64,000 nt of DNA from Scatophagus argus. Lineage: Eukaryota > Chordata > Actinopteri > Scatophagidae. Numbering within the stretch: position 1 is the first letter of the stretch; each line of letters opens with the position of its first letter. The notes under the pieces are model-generated. The model was given only the letters and a program-made list of their open reading frames with translations, ran no database searches and had not been told where the DNA came from. This document shows positions 24,201-35,752 of this stretch, piece by piece. The position numbers and the translations under genes were made by a program. The stretch lies in the NCBI RefSeq assembly GCF_020382885.2, contig NC_058494.1:27159329-27223328 (forward strand), read 5' to 3'.

Positions 24201-26755
24201 CTTTAACGCTGAGGAAAAATGTGACTTTAAGGTTAAATGTTGTACACCTGACAGGAGTTTGTAGACATCCAGTGTTACACAATAGAATGTCTGAATTTAC
24301 AGTCTTTCCACCCTGGTGTGTCTGCAGGACAAAGCTATCTCTGTCAGAGAGCTCCAGCAGATGCTCAACGGCGTTCTCAGCAGACGTAAGTGACAGACAA
24401 AATTAAAGTTTTTTAATTTTTAGTTCTATAGTTCTCTGTTTAACACCGACGAGGCAGATAACTGTGACATACAAGTCACAGTTCAGTCCGTTGAATACGA
24501 GGCTCCAGCCAGCTGCCAGTTAGCTTAGCTTAGCACAAAGACTGGAAGCAGGAGGAGGCAGCTGGCCGGGTTCTGTCTGTGGCTTGACTCTGAACTGTAC
24601 CACCAAACCAGCATCAATCAGTGCTAAATATTGGGAGGTGATAGACCTTGGAGAGAACGAGCGTCAGGCGTCATCACGTGAGTAACGTTGTGAAACGGTT
24701 GCAGTTTGGTTAGGTTTAGGCAGCTAAGTTACCAGACACTGTCACTCTTTTGGTCCCACACTAAAAATTCTGATTTTCTTTTCATTTCATTTCTTAATGT
24801 GCTTTAATATGCTTCTTAGCAAGTTAAAATGCCACCCAACTGAATGATTCGGCTGAAGAACGTTCCACTGTGCTTCTGTCTATTTTGTCTGCAGGAAAAG
24901 AGATCAAGTTTGATGGCCTGACCCTCAGCACCTGCCACAGTATCATCAACCTGATGGACGTATCCTTCTGCTTTTACCTCACTTCACTTTATTACGACCA
25001 CACACAGTATGTACAGATCGGAGACTGTAGAGGGGGGAGGGGAGCAGCACAACTCTGAGATGGCTTATGAACTAATCCCCACAGTGCAAAGTTTTGTCCT
25101 TGACGGGAAACCAGGTGGACAACACAGGCAAGATGGAGTTCCAGGAGTTCAAGGTCTTCTGGGAGAAGATGAAGAAGTGGATCGTACGTGTTGATTTACG
25201 TGGTGAAACTGTGAATCAGTGGTTGGAGCAGCGCTCACACGTTTTATTTAAAAATAAGTAGTCACACCACAGTGTAGTTTTACCTATTTCAGAATATATG
25301 ATGTTACTGGATTATGACTACTGGTGAATTCGTGTTTGTCTGGTGAATGTGGAGCTAATCTACTGTGTACACATATCATCAGAATCAGAATCAGAATTCC
25401 TTTATTTATCCCCGAGGGGAAATTCTTTATCATCATTAACTTGATGGTTATATTCTGTATTATTCATTTGAATCTGAAAAGTAAGTTATAAATAAATGCG
25501 GTGGACTAGAAAACTATAGTATTTAACCTTAAAAATGCCTTCAAAATGTACCGTAGTACAGTGCTGGGGTAAATTCCTTTATTTACTGCAATAAATCAGG
25601 CTCTTCAAGGTGGATTTGTGTGGTTTGCAGATGCTCTTCTTGTCGTTTGACACCGACCGCTCGGGGAAGATGTCGTCCTACGAGCTCCGCAGCGCCCTCA
25701 AAGCTGCAGGTGAGTCCACTGAATCCTCTTTAAACTACTTTTTTAAATTCAGTAATTTCATTTAATTTGAATGCTTTTATATTTCTTAACAAATATTTCT
25801 TTTAGGCATTCAGACAACACGTCTCATTCCTGTATGGAGATGTTTGTTTTTGTGGTTTATGTTCGTGTCATGTGATCGTTTTAAATCTCCTGTTAATTAA
25901 TATTCACAATAGGAAAAGTGTTGTAGTAACGACTTTGTTACCCTGAAGGCATGCAGCTCAACAACAAGCTCCTGCAGCTGATCGGCCTGAGGTTTGCTGA
26001 CGAGAACTACGACATTGACTTCGACGACTACCTCACCTGCATCGTCCGTCTGGAGAACATGTTCAGTACGTAACAACGGCCCATGGTTAAAGGGTCTACA
26101 GTCTCTACATTAATGCCTCAGAGTGATCCTGGTAAAGATTTACTGATGTTAAAATGAACTGAAAGGAAGTCATTGGCTACTTTGTGCTGACTGAAGCTCT
26201 TCCTCTGAACCAGGAGTTTTCCAGGCTATGGATAAATACAAGAGGGGACGTGTGAACGTGAACATCATGCAGGTAAAAACACGTACATGTGACACCACGC
26301 CTTTTAAAGGTGCAGCTTGTAAAATAAGACCGGAATTTTAGTTGAAAATGTTAAAAGGTTAACTGACACGATCAACAGACTGAAGAAACAACAGTGTTGA
26401 CATTATGTCAAAGTCGTCTGTGTACGGTGTTTCAGGGATACGAACCAAAGTTAGCATGCTAACCAGCTAGCCCGGCTCGTCGTATCTGTAATATCACTTT
26501 GTACCTCTAGAGGTCCCTGTAGTTTTAGCTGGGAGATGAATACGAGTGACATGCTAACTTAGCATTTAATCTAACAAGGAAACAAAACAAGCAAAATGCC
26601 CAGAAATTTTCTGACAGCTTTTTTCTATGCTAAACAGAGAAATTCAACCAAATCCAGCTTTTCTGTTCTGGGCTTTAATTTAGCTGCAGTTAATTCAGAT
26701 TTAACTTGAGTTTCTGTTTGACTCACAGTTCCTGATGTTGGCGATGAATGTCTGA
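18255..26755 (+). CDS. capn9: Calpain-9 (large-subunit, EF-hand cysteine protease)
   Basis: Calcium-dependent intracellular cysteine protease, in mammals enriched in the digestive tract. Twenty exons join in phase to 688 residues (human 690): 18255-18461, 19408-19477, 19566-19684, 20297-20430, 21283-21451, 21582-21665, 22110-22195, 22497-22574, 22778-22938, 23042-23199, 23342-23550, 23730-23766, 23848-23928, 24328-24385, 24895-24959, 25115-25183, 25631-25709, 25949-26065, 26214-26272, 26729-26755. Exon sizes 70, 119, 134, 169, 84 and 86 are the classical calpain series. The catalytic triad is present: Cys95 in LGDCWLLAA, His252 in KGHAYS, Asn276 in RNPWGQVEW. Domain III follows, then a penta-EF-hand domain ([20 protein letters not shown]). 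CAPN9 rather than CAPN1/2 is inferred from the N terminus [20 protein letters not shown] and from neighbours of the human 1q42 block. Confidence 0.93.
24500..24660. repeat. Short interspersed repeat in a capn9 intron (TTAGCTTAGCTTAGCACAAAG)
   Basis: The stretch around TTAGCTTAGCTTAGCACAAA continuing as GACTGGAAGCAGG is a phrase found all over percomorph genomes, probably a short non-autonomous element. It lies between the exons ending at 24385 and starting at 24895. Confidence 0.6.
25388..25432 (+). repeat. Short LINE-like 3' end in a capn9 intron
   Basis: The block CTTTATTTATCCCCGAGGGG followed by AAATTCTTT parallels the one at 9688-9765. It is only about 45 bp long. Confidence 0.5.
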
Positions 26756-28386
26756 GGAGTCGCTGAGAGCAACCAGAAGCCACCAGAAGAACAAAACTCA
26801 ATGGCGGATGTCGGAGTGCAGTGTGTTGAAATACAATCCGAAATTATGAATATGAACACGCGTTTTATTTGTCATGTTTCACATGCTTTTGAGCAAATAA
26901 TGTAAGGTACTGCCTGCGTTGAAGTACTGACATGGGGAATCAGATGTTATATTTGTGGACTTAACACTTTTGGACAAAACTTTGTTTTATTTTCTCTGCT
27001 GTCTGCATGTATGGAAATAAATTTTGAGTAAAACCTCTTGCTTTCCTGTGCAGAAATGCTACCGAACTGGCCTGATATAAATTAACTTTGATGATTAATC
27101 AATTGCTTTTCCTTTTACTGTCATAAAATTAGAACTAAATCATCACATAATTAGAGAGTCAGTCAGGTCCTCAGTACTTTATTCTATAAAAACAGGTCAG
27201 AACTTATTAGTTAATTATTATCTTTGTCTATCAAAGTTCTGCAACCACCGCACCAAAATAATCAAGCTGGATAAACAGCACTACAGGGACGAGGAAAAAT
27301 ATGTGTTTTTGATTTTGGGGTGAACCGTCCCTTTGTTTGTCAAGTAAATGTGGAGTAAAAAGTGCAATATTTCCCCGTAGCTGTGGAAGTAGTAAGTGTA
27401 ACGCAGTTTAAAATAGAAATAATTTAAACTTTAAAGAAATAAGTAAATTACACTGAGGTTAGGACTTGTGTAAATGCACTCGGTTGCTCTCCACCTCTAG
27501 TGCGTGGCATGACATCCGTTGCTTGTGTTTTCTTAGCATAGGGGTTGTTTTGATGAGGCAGACATGAAACTGTCAAAAGTTTACATGCAGGAGGGTCAGT
27601 GTAAAAACAGGTTGGAGACTGGACGCAGGTGTGTTGACTGAGCTGGAAACACAGGATCCAAAAGATTTCACTACGCTAAGGTTTAACATGAGAAATGGAA
27701 AAACACCAGAGAGAAAAGAGGAGTTACTAATAACCCTGGCTACAGGGACACAATGAAATTCAGATTTCACTGACTCTGCTTTTCCTGGTGTGGCGAGTCA
27801 AAGCGTCCTCTAGGAATGAGGCCATCACCTCTCAGAACCTGCCAAACAGGAAGTGACACTTCAGTTATACTCCTGCTGGGACATTACTTCACTACAGATT
27901 TGCTGTGCGTCAGTTACTTTTGTGTTCAGCTGATTAAATACACTTTACTTTGACATATCTATACAGGAGGAAAACAGCTCTGGAACTAAGACTGGGACAG
28001 GATTCCCCCACTGGCTGTCCTTGATTTATAATGATACGCAATAGTGATACAAGAGCAAACCGAAAACCCTCATTTCAGTTCAGTTTATGGTAGCAAAAAC
28101 AAAATCCGAAATAAATTTACAATTAAAAGCAGTTGCTCTCCCACTTTCCGACCAGCAGGTGGCGGTAATGTACATAAAAACTGGTTGACCAAAAAGTCGG
28201 GGCAAAGAACTAAGCCATTCGGACTATACCAACAATAAATAGACTACTAAAACATAAATTAAATTATTGATGCAAATACACAGATCTATTCTAAAATCAT
28301 CCATGAATTATTTCCCACCAATTATAAATTGTTATAAGAGCTCTCAAATGAAAACATATTAATTTCGATTTCAAGCCCCCCCCCGT
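26756..28386. other. capn9 3' UTR and capn9-ltv1 intergenic region
   Basis: A poly(A) signal AATAAA near 27016 suits capn9. The rest up to the ltv1 promoter is AT-rich and has no supported gene. The C run at 28378-28384 precedes the CRE-like site of ltv1. Confidence 0.6.
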
Positions 28387-28394
28387 TGACGTCA
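28387..28394 (+). promoter_or_regulatory. CRE palindrome TGACGTCA in ltv1 proximal promoter
   Basis: An exact TGACGTCA lies about 190 bp before the ltv1 start codon, beside a pyrimidine stretch (TTCTTTCC near 28402). CREB/ATF sites of this form are typical of housekeeping promoters. The transcription start is inferred to lie between 28395 and 28450. Confidence 0.5.
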
Positions 28395-28578
28395 GGAGTG
28401 GTTCTTTCCGGTAATGGTAGCAGCAGCATGCTGAAGGAGAGACCAACGTGGATTAACAACAACAACGATACTCTCTGGATTTAACTGGTTATTTACTTTA
28501 ACAGCCTCATCTAGTTTGAGGTTTGAGGATCTTTAAAACCGACCAGTCGAAGAAAACCATCAGAGATTGCGCTACACA

Positions 28579-31500
28579 ATGGTAAGCCGACATTTTTAAA
28601 GACGGTTAACCTTGTTAGCTAGCAGCGGCTAACGTCACTGATATGTACCCACCAAGACGGTCCAAAATCACTACAGTAGCTCATTTTGAGTCGCAGTCAT
28701 ATTGTTTCCTTTCACTCTTATTATCCTAGCAAACTAAGGCTGCCTCTGCTCAGCACTGAAAGAAGTTTGGTAGAAGCGAAAATAAAGTGCAGCTTTAAAT
28801 TGTCCGGCTGAGATGTGAGGATGCGCAGAAGCAGAGGCAGGAAACTCATCACAGTGAATTTCTATGAACAACAGCAGTTTGACCAACGGTAAACTGGAGG
28901 TGGTCGGTGTCAGGATGCTCTTCGGGCTGTTGCTGACACTTTAAACTGCTCTTTGTTCTTCTGAATTGTAAATTTGGTCATTATTAAAGGAACAGTCTCC
29001 CCCAAAATGAAAACGCAATCTGTATCTACTCACCCGCACGCTGATTGAAAGTCGAGTGAAGTTCCTTAGTCTACAAAACATGATGAAACATCACTGCTGT
29101 TTGTCTCCTCCAGCCTCATCGAAAGAAGAAGGCGTTCATTGAAAAGAAGAAGGCCGTGACCTTTCACCTCGTCCACAGAAGTCAGAGGGACCCGCTGGCT
29201 GCAGATGAGAAAGCGCCGCAGCACGTCCTCCTGCCCGCCGCCAAGGTACAGTCAGAGGAAGTAAACCTGCTGGTTGTTTTGTGGCTGTTGCCTCTTCTTT
29301 CCTGCCTCGTTAACCTCGTGCTCGGATTTAATTTGCAGCCCTGAAAGTCTTTTGCCTGCTGTGATTCCACGATGTTGATGTTTCTCAGGTGGAATTGGAG
29401 AAGAGACGCGAGGAGCAGAGGAACTTTGGCGTTTTCTTTGACGACGACTACGACTACCTGCAGCACCTGAAGGAGGCGTCGGGGCAGACTGAGCTGGTGG
29501 CAGTCGGCCCCTCGCACGCCGACAGGCGACCTTTTCACCTCCGCGATGAAGACGAGGAGGACGAGCAGGAGGAGGAGGGCGACACGAGCAAAGCCCTTCC
29601 TGTAAGTACTGATTCCTCAGTGTTCAAACACAAATTCAGACATTTGTCTCAAGTTTCGGGCCTTGAATGCAGTGGTGTTGAAAAGGCTCTGAAATGATTC
29701 TCATCCTGTTTGATGAATCAGGCTGCCTCCATCAACCTGCCGTCATCAGTGTTCGCCTCGGAGTTCGAAGAAGAGGTGGGACTCCTGAACAAAGCTGCTC
29801 CCATCTCAGGTGAGCTGTTGTTTTTGTTCTTGTCGCATTTTCACTGCAGTATAAAAGTCCTGCTCCTCTGCGGAAACAATCGGGGCAAGAAGTGAGAGCA
29901 TCTCAAAATGTCTTCGGTGCAGTATGACACAGTTGTGCTGTCAAAAATAGTATAAAAGGAAAATAAATGTTAATTTGGATATGTTAAATCATATCATGAT
30001 TCAGCACACAGTCTGCTAAATTAAACTTTAAACGAGCATACGAGAAGGCCTATTTCTTACCACATTTTGAATTATATACTCTAATTATACTCAAATAAAA
30101 GTTACATTCATTTATTTGGAGAGCCTTTACATAAATGTTTACTTAAACATGTAACAAAATCTAAATTAAGATTATAACTATAATACATATAATAGTATAA
30201 ATACGAGTTTATTGTCATATGTGCAGCTTCTGCAAGCTGTGTTGTTTTTTGGAGTTCTGGTGGTTGCAGTGTCATGAAGACCTTTATCGCCCTCTTCTGG
30301 TGATGAGTGAGAACTGCAACACGTGGACGTAATGCAGAGTAAATGTAGTTTCTTTAGCTAAAGCACCTTTTTAAAGAAGAAATAATTATAGAACTAATAA
30401 TTTGAGGAACAGAGTCATTATTTCACACGTGTTGTCTATATTTAAGTTGTTGCTTTGGATTATTTTGTGTGTTTAATATGTGTTTCAATGTGTTACACTA
30501 CACTGAAGCTGAAACTCACTCAGAAGATTTTTTTATCTAAAAATCCACCTGTAGCGTCACTTTATACCCGAACTTGACTTCATGGTGTTTTTCTCTTAAG
30601 CAGAGTTAAGTGTTTCAGACGTCTTCCTCCTCATCGTCTTGTGTGTTTTTCCCTCCAGGACCACGACTGGACATGGACCCCGACATCGTGGCTGCTCTCG
30701 ATGAAGACTTCGACTACGACGACCCCAGCAACATCCTGGAGGACGACTTCATCATCAAAGCGAACAGTGCGGGCGGAGCGGGCGGAGCAGAGTAAGATGT
30801 GGATTGTGTCACGATCGCACACAAAATGAAGGGAACATTTCAACGTGTTTCATGTTCTGTGACATTTTATTGTGATGTGTAACCCGTGGCAGAGGTGACG
30901 AAGACGAAGATGATGACGATGAGTGGGAGGACACAGACGACGAAGGCGACTTCGACTCCGAGGGCGGGTTTTCGGACGACGAGGACGTGGAAGAAGGCGG
31001 CCGCGGTCGAGAGTTCCTGTTCATGGATGAGGAGACGAAGAGTCGGTTCACAGAGTACTCGCTGTCGTCGTCTGTGATGAGGAGGAACGAGCAGCTCACC
31101 CTGCTGGACGACCGCTTCGAGAAGGTGAACTCTTTCTCACAAACGCCGTGAGGCTTAGACTGAGAGGAGGTACAGGTGGAGTCATGTGACCGCTCTGTGT
31201 GTGTGTGTGTGTGTGTCGGGTTCAGTTGGGCGAATGAGCAAAGAGAGCGACTTTGTTGACTTGGCTTAATGATGTCAGTTTCAGTACTGACGTCCCTGAA
31301 AAGAGGATCTTGTGAAAAGCAAAAAGCTTGCAGTGACCAGCAGCTCTGTGTTCAAACTTTCTAACTTTATTTACAGTAACAACAGGCCAGAGCACAGCAG
31401 CGATGTGCCCGAGACCCGAACCGTCAGCAGCACTCAGGAAACTGTCCGATAGGAAGTTCAGTAGTTTCACTTTAGTGCTTTAAATGCAAACATAATGAAT

Positions 31501-33799
31501 ATGTGTGGGCTCACAAACAGTCATTCATATCCCTCGATAATGAGGGGTTGCCGTGGTTACTCCCCCTGAGGGGATAACTTGCAACAGGTGGCGGCCGTCA
31601 GGGACGAACTCGCACTGAGTTCAGAATATAAAACCCGAATAAGAGTTTCACCTAAGAGTCAGACATGGAGAAAAACACACAACAGGGACGTGTCTCCTGT
31701 CTCGTGTCTCATGTCAACACGTCCCCCACCTCCACACTTTCATCACTGCCTCCTCACTCGTCCACTTGAGGTTTTCCTCTGCAGGGCCGTCGGTCTGTTT
31801 CACGCTCTGTCTGTAAATGTGAGCCACAGACTCGGTCCAAAACGTGCAACCGTGTTGTTGTTGTTTCAGTTTTACGAGCAGTTTGATGACGACGAGATTG
31901 GCGCCCTGGACAACGCGGAGCTGGAAGGCTTCATCGAACCGGACAGCGCTCGTCTGGAGGAAATTATCAAAGACTACTTCGTCCAGAAAGAGAAGGAGTG
32001 AGTGACTCGTGGTTCTCTGCCCTCCTGATCTGGTTCAGATTCTTGTTCCTGGCTGACTAACGGGTGTCTGTCGGTGGTTTAGGTCTCTGAGGCCTGACGA
32101 CTTGGGTCCTAAAGAACTTCCTGTGGTGAAGGAGGAGGAGGAAGATGAGGAGGAAGAGGAAGAGATGGAAACTGTTGTCGTGGCTACTCCAGAAGAGAAG
32201 TGGGACTGTGAGACCATCGTCAGTGAGTTCAGCTTCCACTCTGCTGCCTCACTGTGTGTTAGCTAGCTGTTACTGCAGCCAGAAAACCCTTCAGTAACAA
32301 CATGTGTGCTAAGCTAAGCTAAGCTAAGCTAAACGCAGATCAGACTTAAAAAATAAAACTTAAACTCACGAAGACTGCAAAGAAGTTGAAAGTCTCTTAA
32401 AGTTGCTTTAGCTTCAGTTTAATTTGTCTCGGTGAACTTGGCTCTGCTTGGCCTCATGTGGGCTGTAAAGTGTTTGACTGTGAGTCCGAGGTTAAAATCT
32501 TATCTGTTCCAGTGAGGCTTATCAGGTCAATGGTCGACTGCTGCAGTAATTAAGCGCCAGTGAAACGTCTGAACATGTCTGAGGTTGTTCTGTCCGTGTT
32601 GTCTTGTCTTTTTAGGTACGTATTCCAACATTTACAACAGACCCAAAGTCATCGAAGACCCACCAAAGGTATGAAAACTGCTTCTCTCATGTTCCTGCCA
32701 CCTGCCTGTGGACATGTTTAGCTCTTTTCTTGCCACTTCCTGTGAGGCAGGCGACGTGTCATGCCCACACCTGTGACTCTGCTGAGGAGGCGAAACTGCG
32801 TTGGTGTGTGCTTTATTGTGCCGCCTTCGTGAAGGACTTTGTGGCGTGTGTTTTCAGAAGGTGTAGCACGTGACAGAACAGAAATCTGGTTTCAGGCTTA
32901 AAAACCTGCGAAACAGTTTTATTTAAGACAGCAGTTTGCTTTGCTTTGTTTGTTTGATTTGTGCAGTTTTTAAGCACAGGCAAAGCAGAAGTCAGACCGA
33001 CTTTAGAAAGAATCACATGACCAGGAGGTCATGCCAGGAGGCTGAAGAAGACGGTAACGATTGGCTCGTCTTGTGTCCTTCTGTCCCCAGCCAAAGCCGA
33101 TCCGTGTGTCCACTAAGACGGGGATCCCTCTGGACGTCCTTCCCGCCAGAGGCCTGACCACCAGGCAGGCGGAGCGCATGACGAGGATCAACGACTCGGA
33201 CCTGCCTCGCGTCTCCACCCAACCCCGCGACAAGCAGGAGAGCAAGGAGGAGAGGAGGGCGAGGAAGCAGGCCATCAAGGAAGAGCGCAAGGTGAGGAAA
33301 GACAAGAAGGCGATGTGGCGTGTCCTTGGCTCACGGCCCGTCAGATGCTTCGCTTAGATTCCCACATTAGATTTGATTGGCACTGACCTGGTAACATCAG
33401 CAAACGATTTGTGTTTGTGTTTCCAAAGCTCACAAACACAAACGTCTCACGCAGGATAATGAAAACTGTTCCAAGTGTGGGATCCGTTTTATGGGCCATT
33501 AATAGTGACCTTTTTATTCTGAAAAAATCCCTCGCATGACACCCTGCATTCAGATATTTACCAAAATAAAGGCACCGTTAGTGTGGCAGCGCTTTGAGGT
33601 CACCTTTTTAAGAGAACAAACAAAAGCCTGAAAAACTGTGGCAGCCGAGGAGGAAAACGTGTCAACTTCTGCTCGTGTGTTTGAACAGGAGAGGAGGGTG
33701 GAGAAGAAAGCCAACAAGATGGCGTTCAGGGAGGAAAAAGCCCGACAGGAGAAGCAGATGTTGAACCTGAGAACGAACATTCAGGGTCTGAAGCTTTAG
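28579..33799 (+). CDS. ltv1: LTV1 ribosome biogenesis factor
   Basis: Assembly factor of the small (40S) ribosomal subunit, acting in late pre-40S maturation and export. Eleven coding exons: 28579-28581 (only the ATG), 29114-29245, 29389-29601, 29722-29809, 30659-30791, 30893-31124, 31870-31997, 32083-32222, 32616-32668, 33091-33291, 33689-33799. They give 477 residues (human 475). Family signatures: PHRKKKAFIEKKKAVTFHLV directly after the Met, FFDDDYDYLQHLKEASG, LPSSVFASEFEEEVGLLNKA, an acidic centre, SSVMRRNEQLTLLDDRFEKF, and the basic C-terminal helix KEERRARKQAIKEERK ending in GLKL. The start codon is the last codon of exon 1, so splicing adds the rest. It converges with ifngr1; AATAAA at 34492-34497 is a likely poly(A) signal. 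Confidence 0.97.
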
Positions 33800-34873
33800 C
33801 GGCCGACCGGCAGCTCGCCGCACGCACAGACTGTAAAGACGTCAGCGGTGGACACGCTGCTCTTCACTTCAGTGGAGCTGACAGCACAGCAAACAAACCC
33901 GGGCTGACCGGACGCCAAGACGCTTCCATCACAACATCAGCTCGACGTCGAGACGCCGAGCGAGGATGATCTTTATCTGCAGTGAATCGACTCAGGCCAA
34001 CGGTGTGAAAAGCAGGAAGTCTGAAGGCTGGGAGGAGCCGAGATGTTTTCAGCGCCGCAAAAATGTTTTGGTGACGTCTGATCGTGTTGTTTACTCATCT
34101 TTTTCACAACGTTTGTGCTTAACCACATTTAAAGGAAAAATTCACCCAAAAAAAGTAGAACAGAAAAAATCAGTCAGAGCAAAACTGTTGCAGTTTTTAT
34201 GTCCTCAGCTTCTTCAGGTGTTGCAACTCGGTTTAACTGTGAAGGTCTGGTGGATGAAGACGTTTCACTGACTCTCCATCAGCAGGCGGAGTGAAGACAT
34301 TATGGCCGCGTTTATGGGTGAACTGTTCCTTTAAAGGAAGTCTTGTGGGGGAGAGTTAGATGAAAAGATTGAAGCCAGAATGCAAATGAAATGAAAAACA
34401 TTTTGCAGGAAATGGTTTACGTTTCTCATTTGGTTTTGTTGTCTGTGCTAAAACTTAGCCACCATGTCAGGATTTCCACCTGAGGTCACAAAATAAAACT
34501 CCAAGCTTGTTCTGGTGTTGATCTGATCCTGCTGTACCTGCCCACAGGTGAGCTGATGATCGCCTGTCAGGCTGGTATTCGTCTTAGCTTTCTCTGATGC
34601 CTTGAAATGTTTGGCAGAGCATCATGTTCAGCCTCTGACGCAAACAAGCATCAGGTATGTTGGGAACATTAACCTGTCATGAGAAGAGCGTTCTCACTCG
34701 GCGAACGCGGCCTGGGCGGCGAAGAAACGTTTCAGATGCAATCAGTTTTTACCCCCAAAAGACACGCAGAAAAGTGTAAAATGAGTGTTTATTGGTGTCA
34801 TTTTAGCCCTTTATTAAAGTGACAAGACAAAAGTTACTCACAACTTTTAAAACGAGCTACCCCGAAGTAGTGT

Positions 34874-34921
<48 letters not shown>

Positions 34922-35752
34922 TTGGTCACAGCAGACAAACAGCAGGTTGTACAGTCGATGAGGTGTGGCTGCTGGCGAGGCTGGAAGGCATTTACAAAAC
35001 CTGCTGTGCAGGAACAACCAGGAGGAGCGTAAAGGTTCACTTCACACCAACAAAGAAACATTTTTTAATTTACCTCTGCTGGCACTTTGTCATGAAGTCG
35101 TTCTGATTCAGCCGCAGCATCTCTTAAATAAGCCTCCATGTTTGTCCTGGACGACCTGCAGCCTCCATGTTTGCACTGGAACTACTTTGTACAAAAGAAG
35201 CCGTCTGAGCTGCATTACTGTTTCTAAAAACAGAGACAGGACCAAACTTTGTTCAGCCTCACCTCTGCGACAGAAATCAAATATCACTTGATGCAAGCGA
35301 GTGTCAAACATCCTACTAAACAATAAAACCATAAAAGCTGGCAAACACAGCAGTTCCAGCTGCAACTATGTGACAACAAAAAGCCCTCATAGCAGACGTG
35401 ATTTGCTCTTCGTTCCTTCAGATAAAAATCAACCTGACTACAGTCTGCACGGCTGCAGCTGTAAGCAGGCGGCGAACAGCTGGGAAGCTGACAGGAACAT
35501 CACCAGTTCGTTCCAGTGGTGAATCCAGCAGCGCGGCGAACTGCTGGATCTTCTAAAATGTGATTTTCTAGTGAAGGAAGTTGATAGAAACAAGTGTTTT
35601 CTGGGGGTGGAGCTGTTTGCAAGGCATTGTGGGTAGTGCTGCATCCAATCGAAGAAAGTCTGAGGGTGAATGTGGTGTACAGCAGCTCCTTGTAAGGTCT
35701 TCAGAGCAGGTGTGCTGAGGGACGCATGTGACCGAGTCCTCCGACTGCTGTC
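33800..35752. other. Convergent 3' UTRs of ltv1 and ifngr1
   Basis: ltv1 (plus) probably ends soon after AATAAA at 34492-34497. For ifngr1 (minus), AATAAA signals are at 34810-34815 and 34788-34793, which gives a 3' UTR of about 940 bases. A CA microsatellite lies at 34875-34919 inside that 3' UTR. No further gene is seen. Confidence 0.6.
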
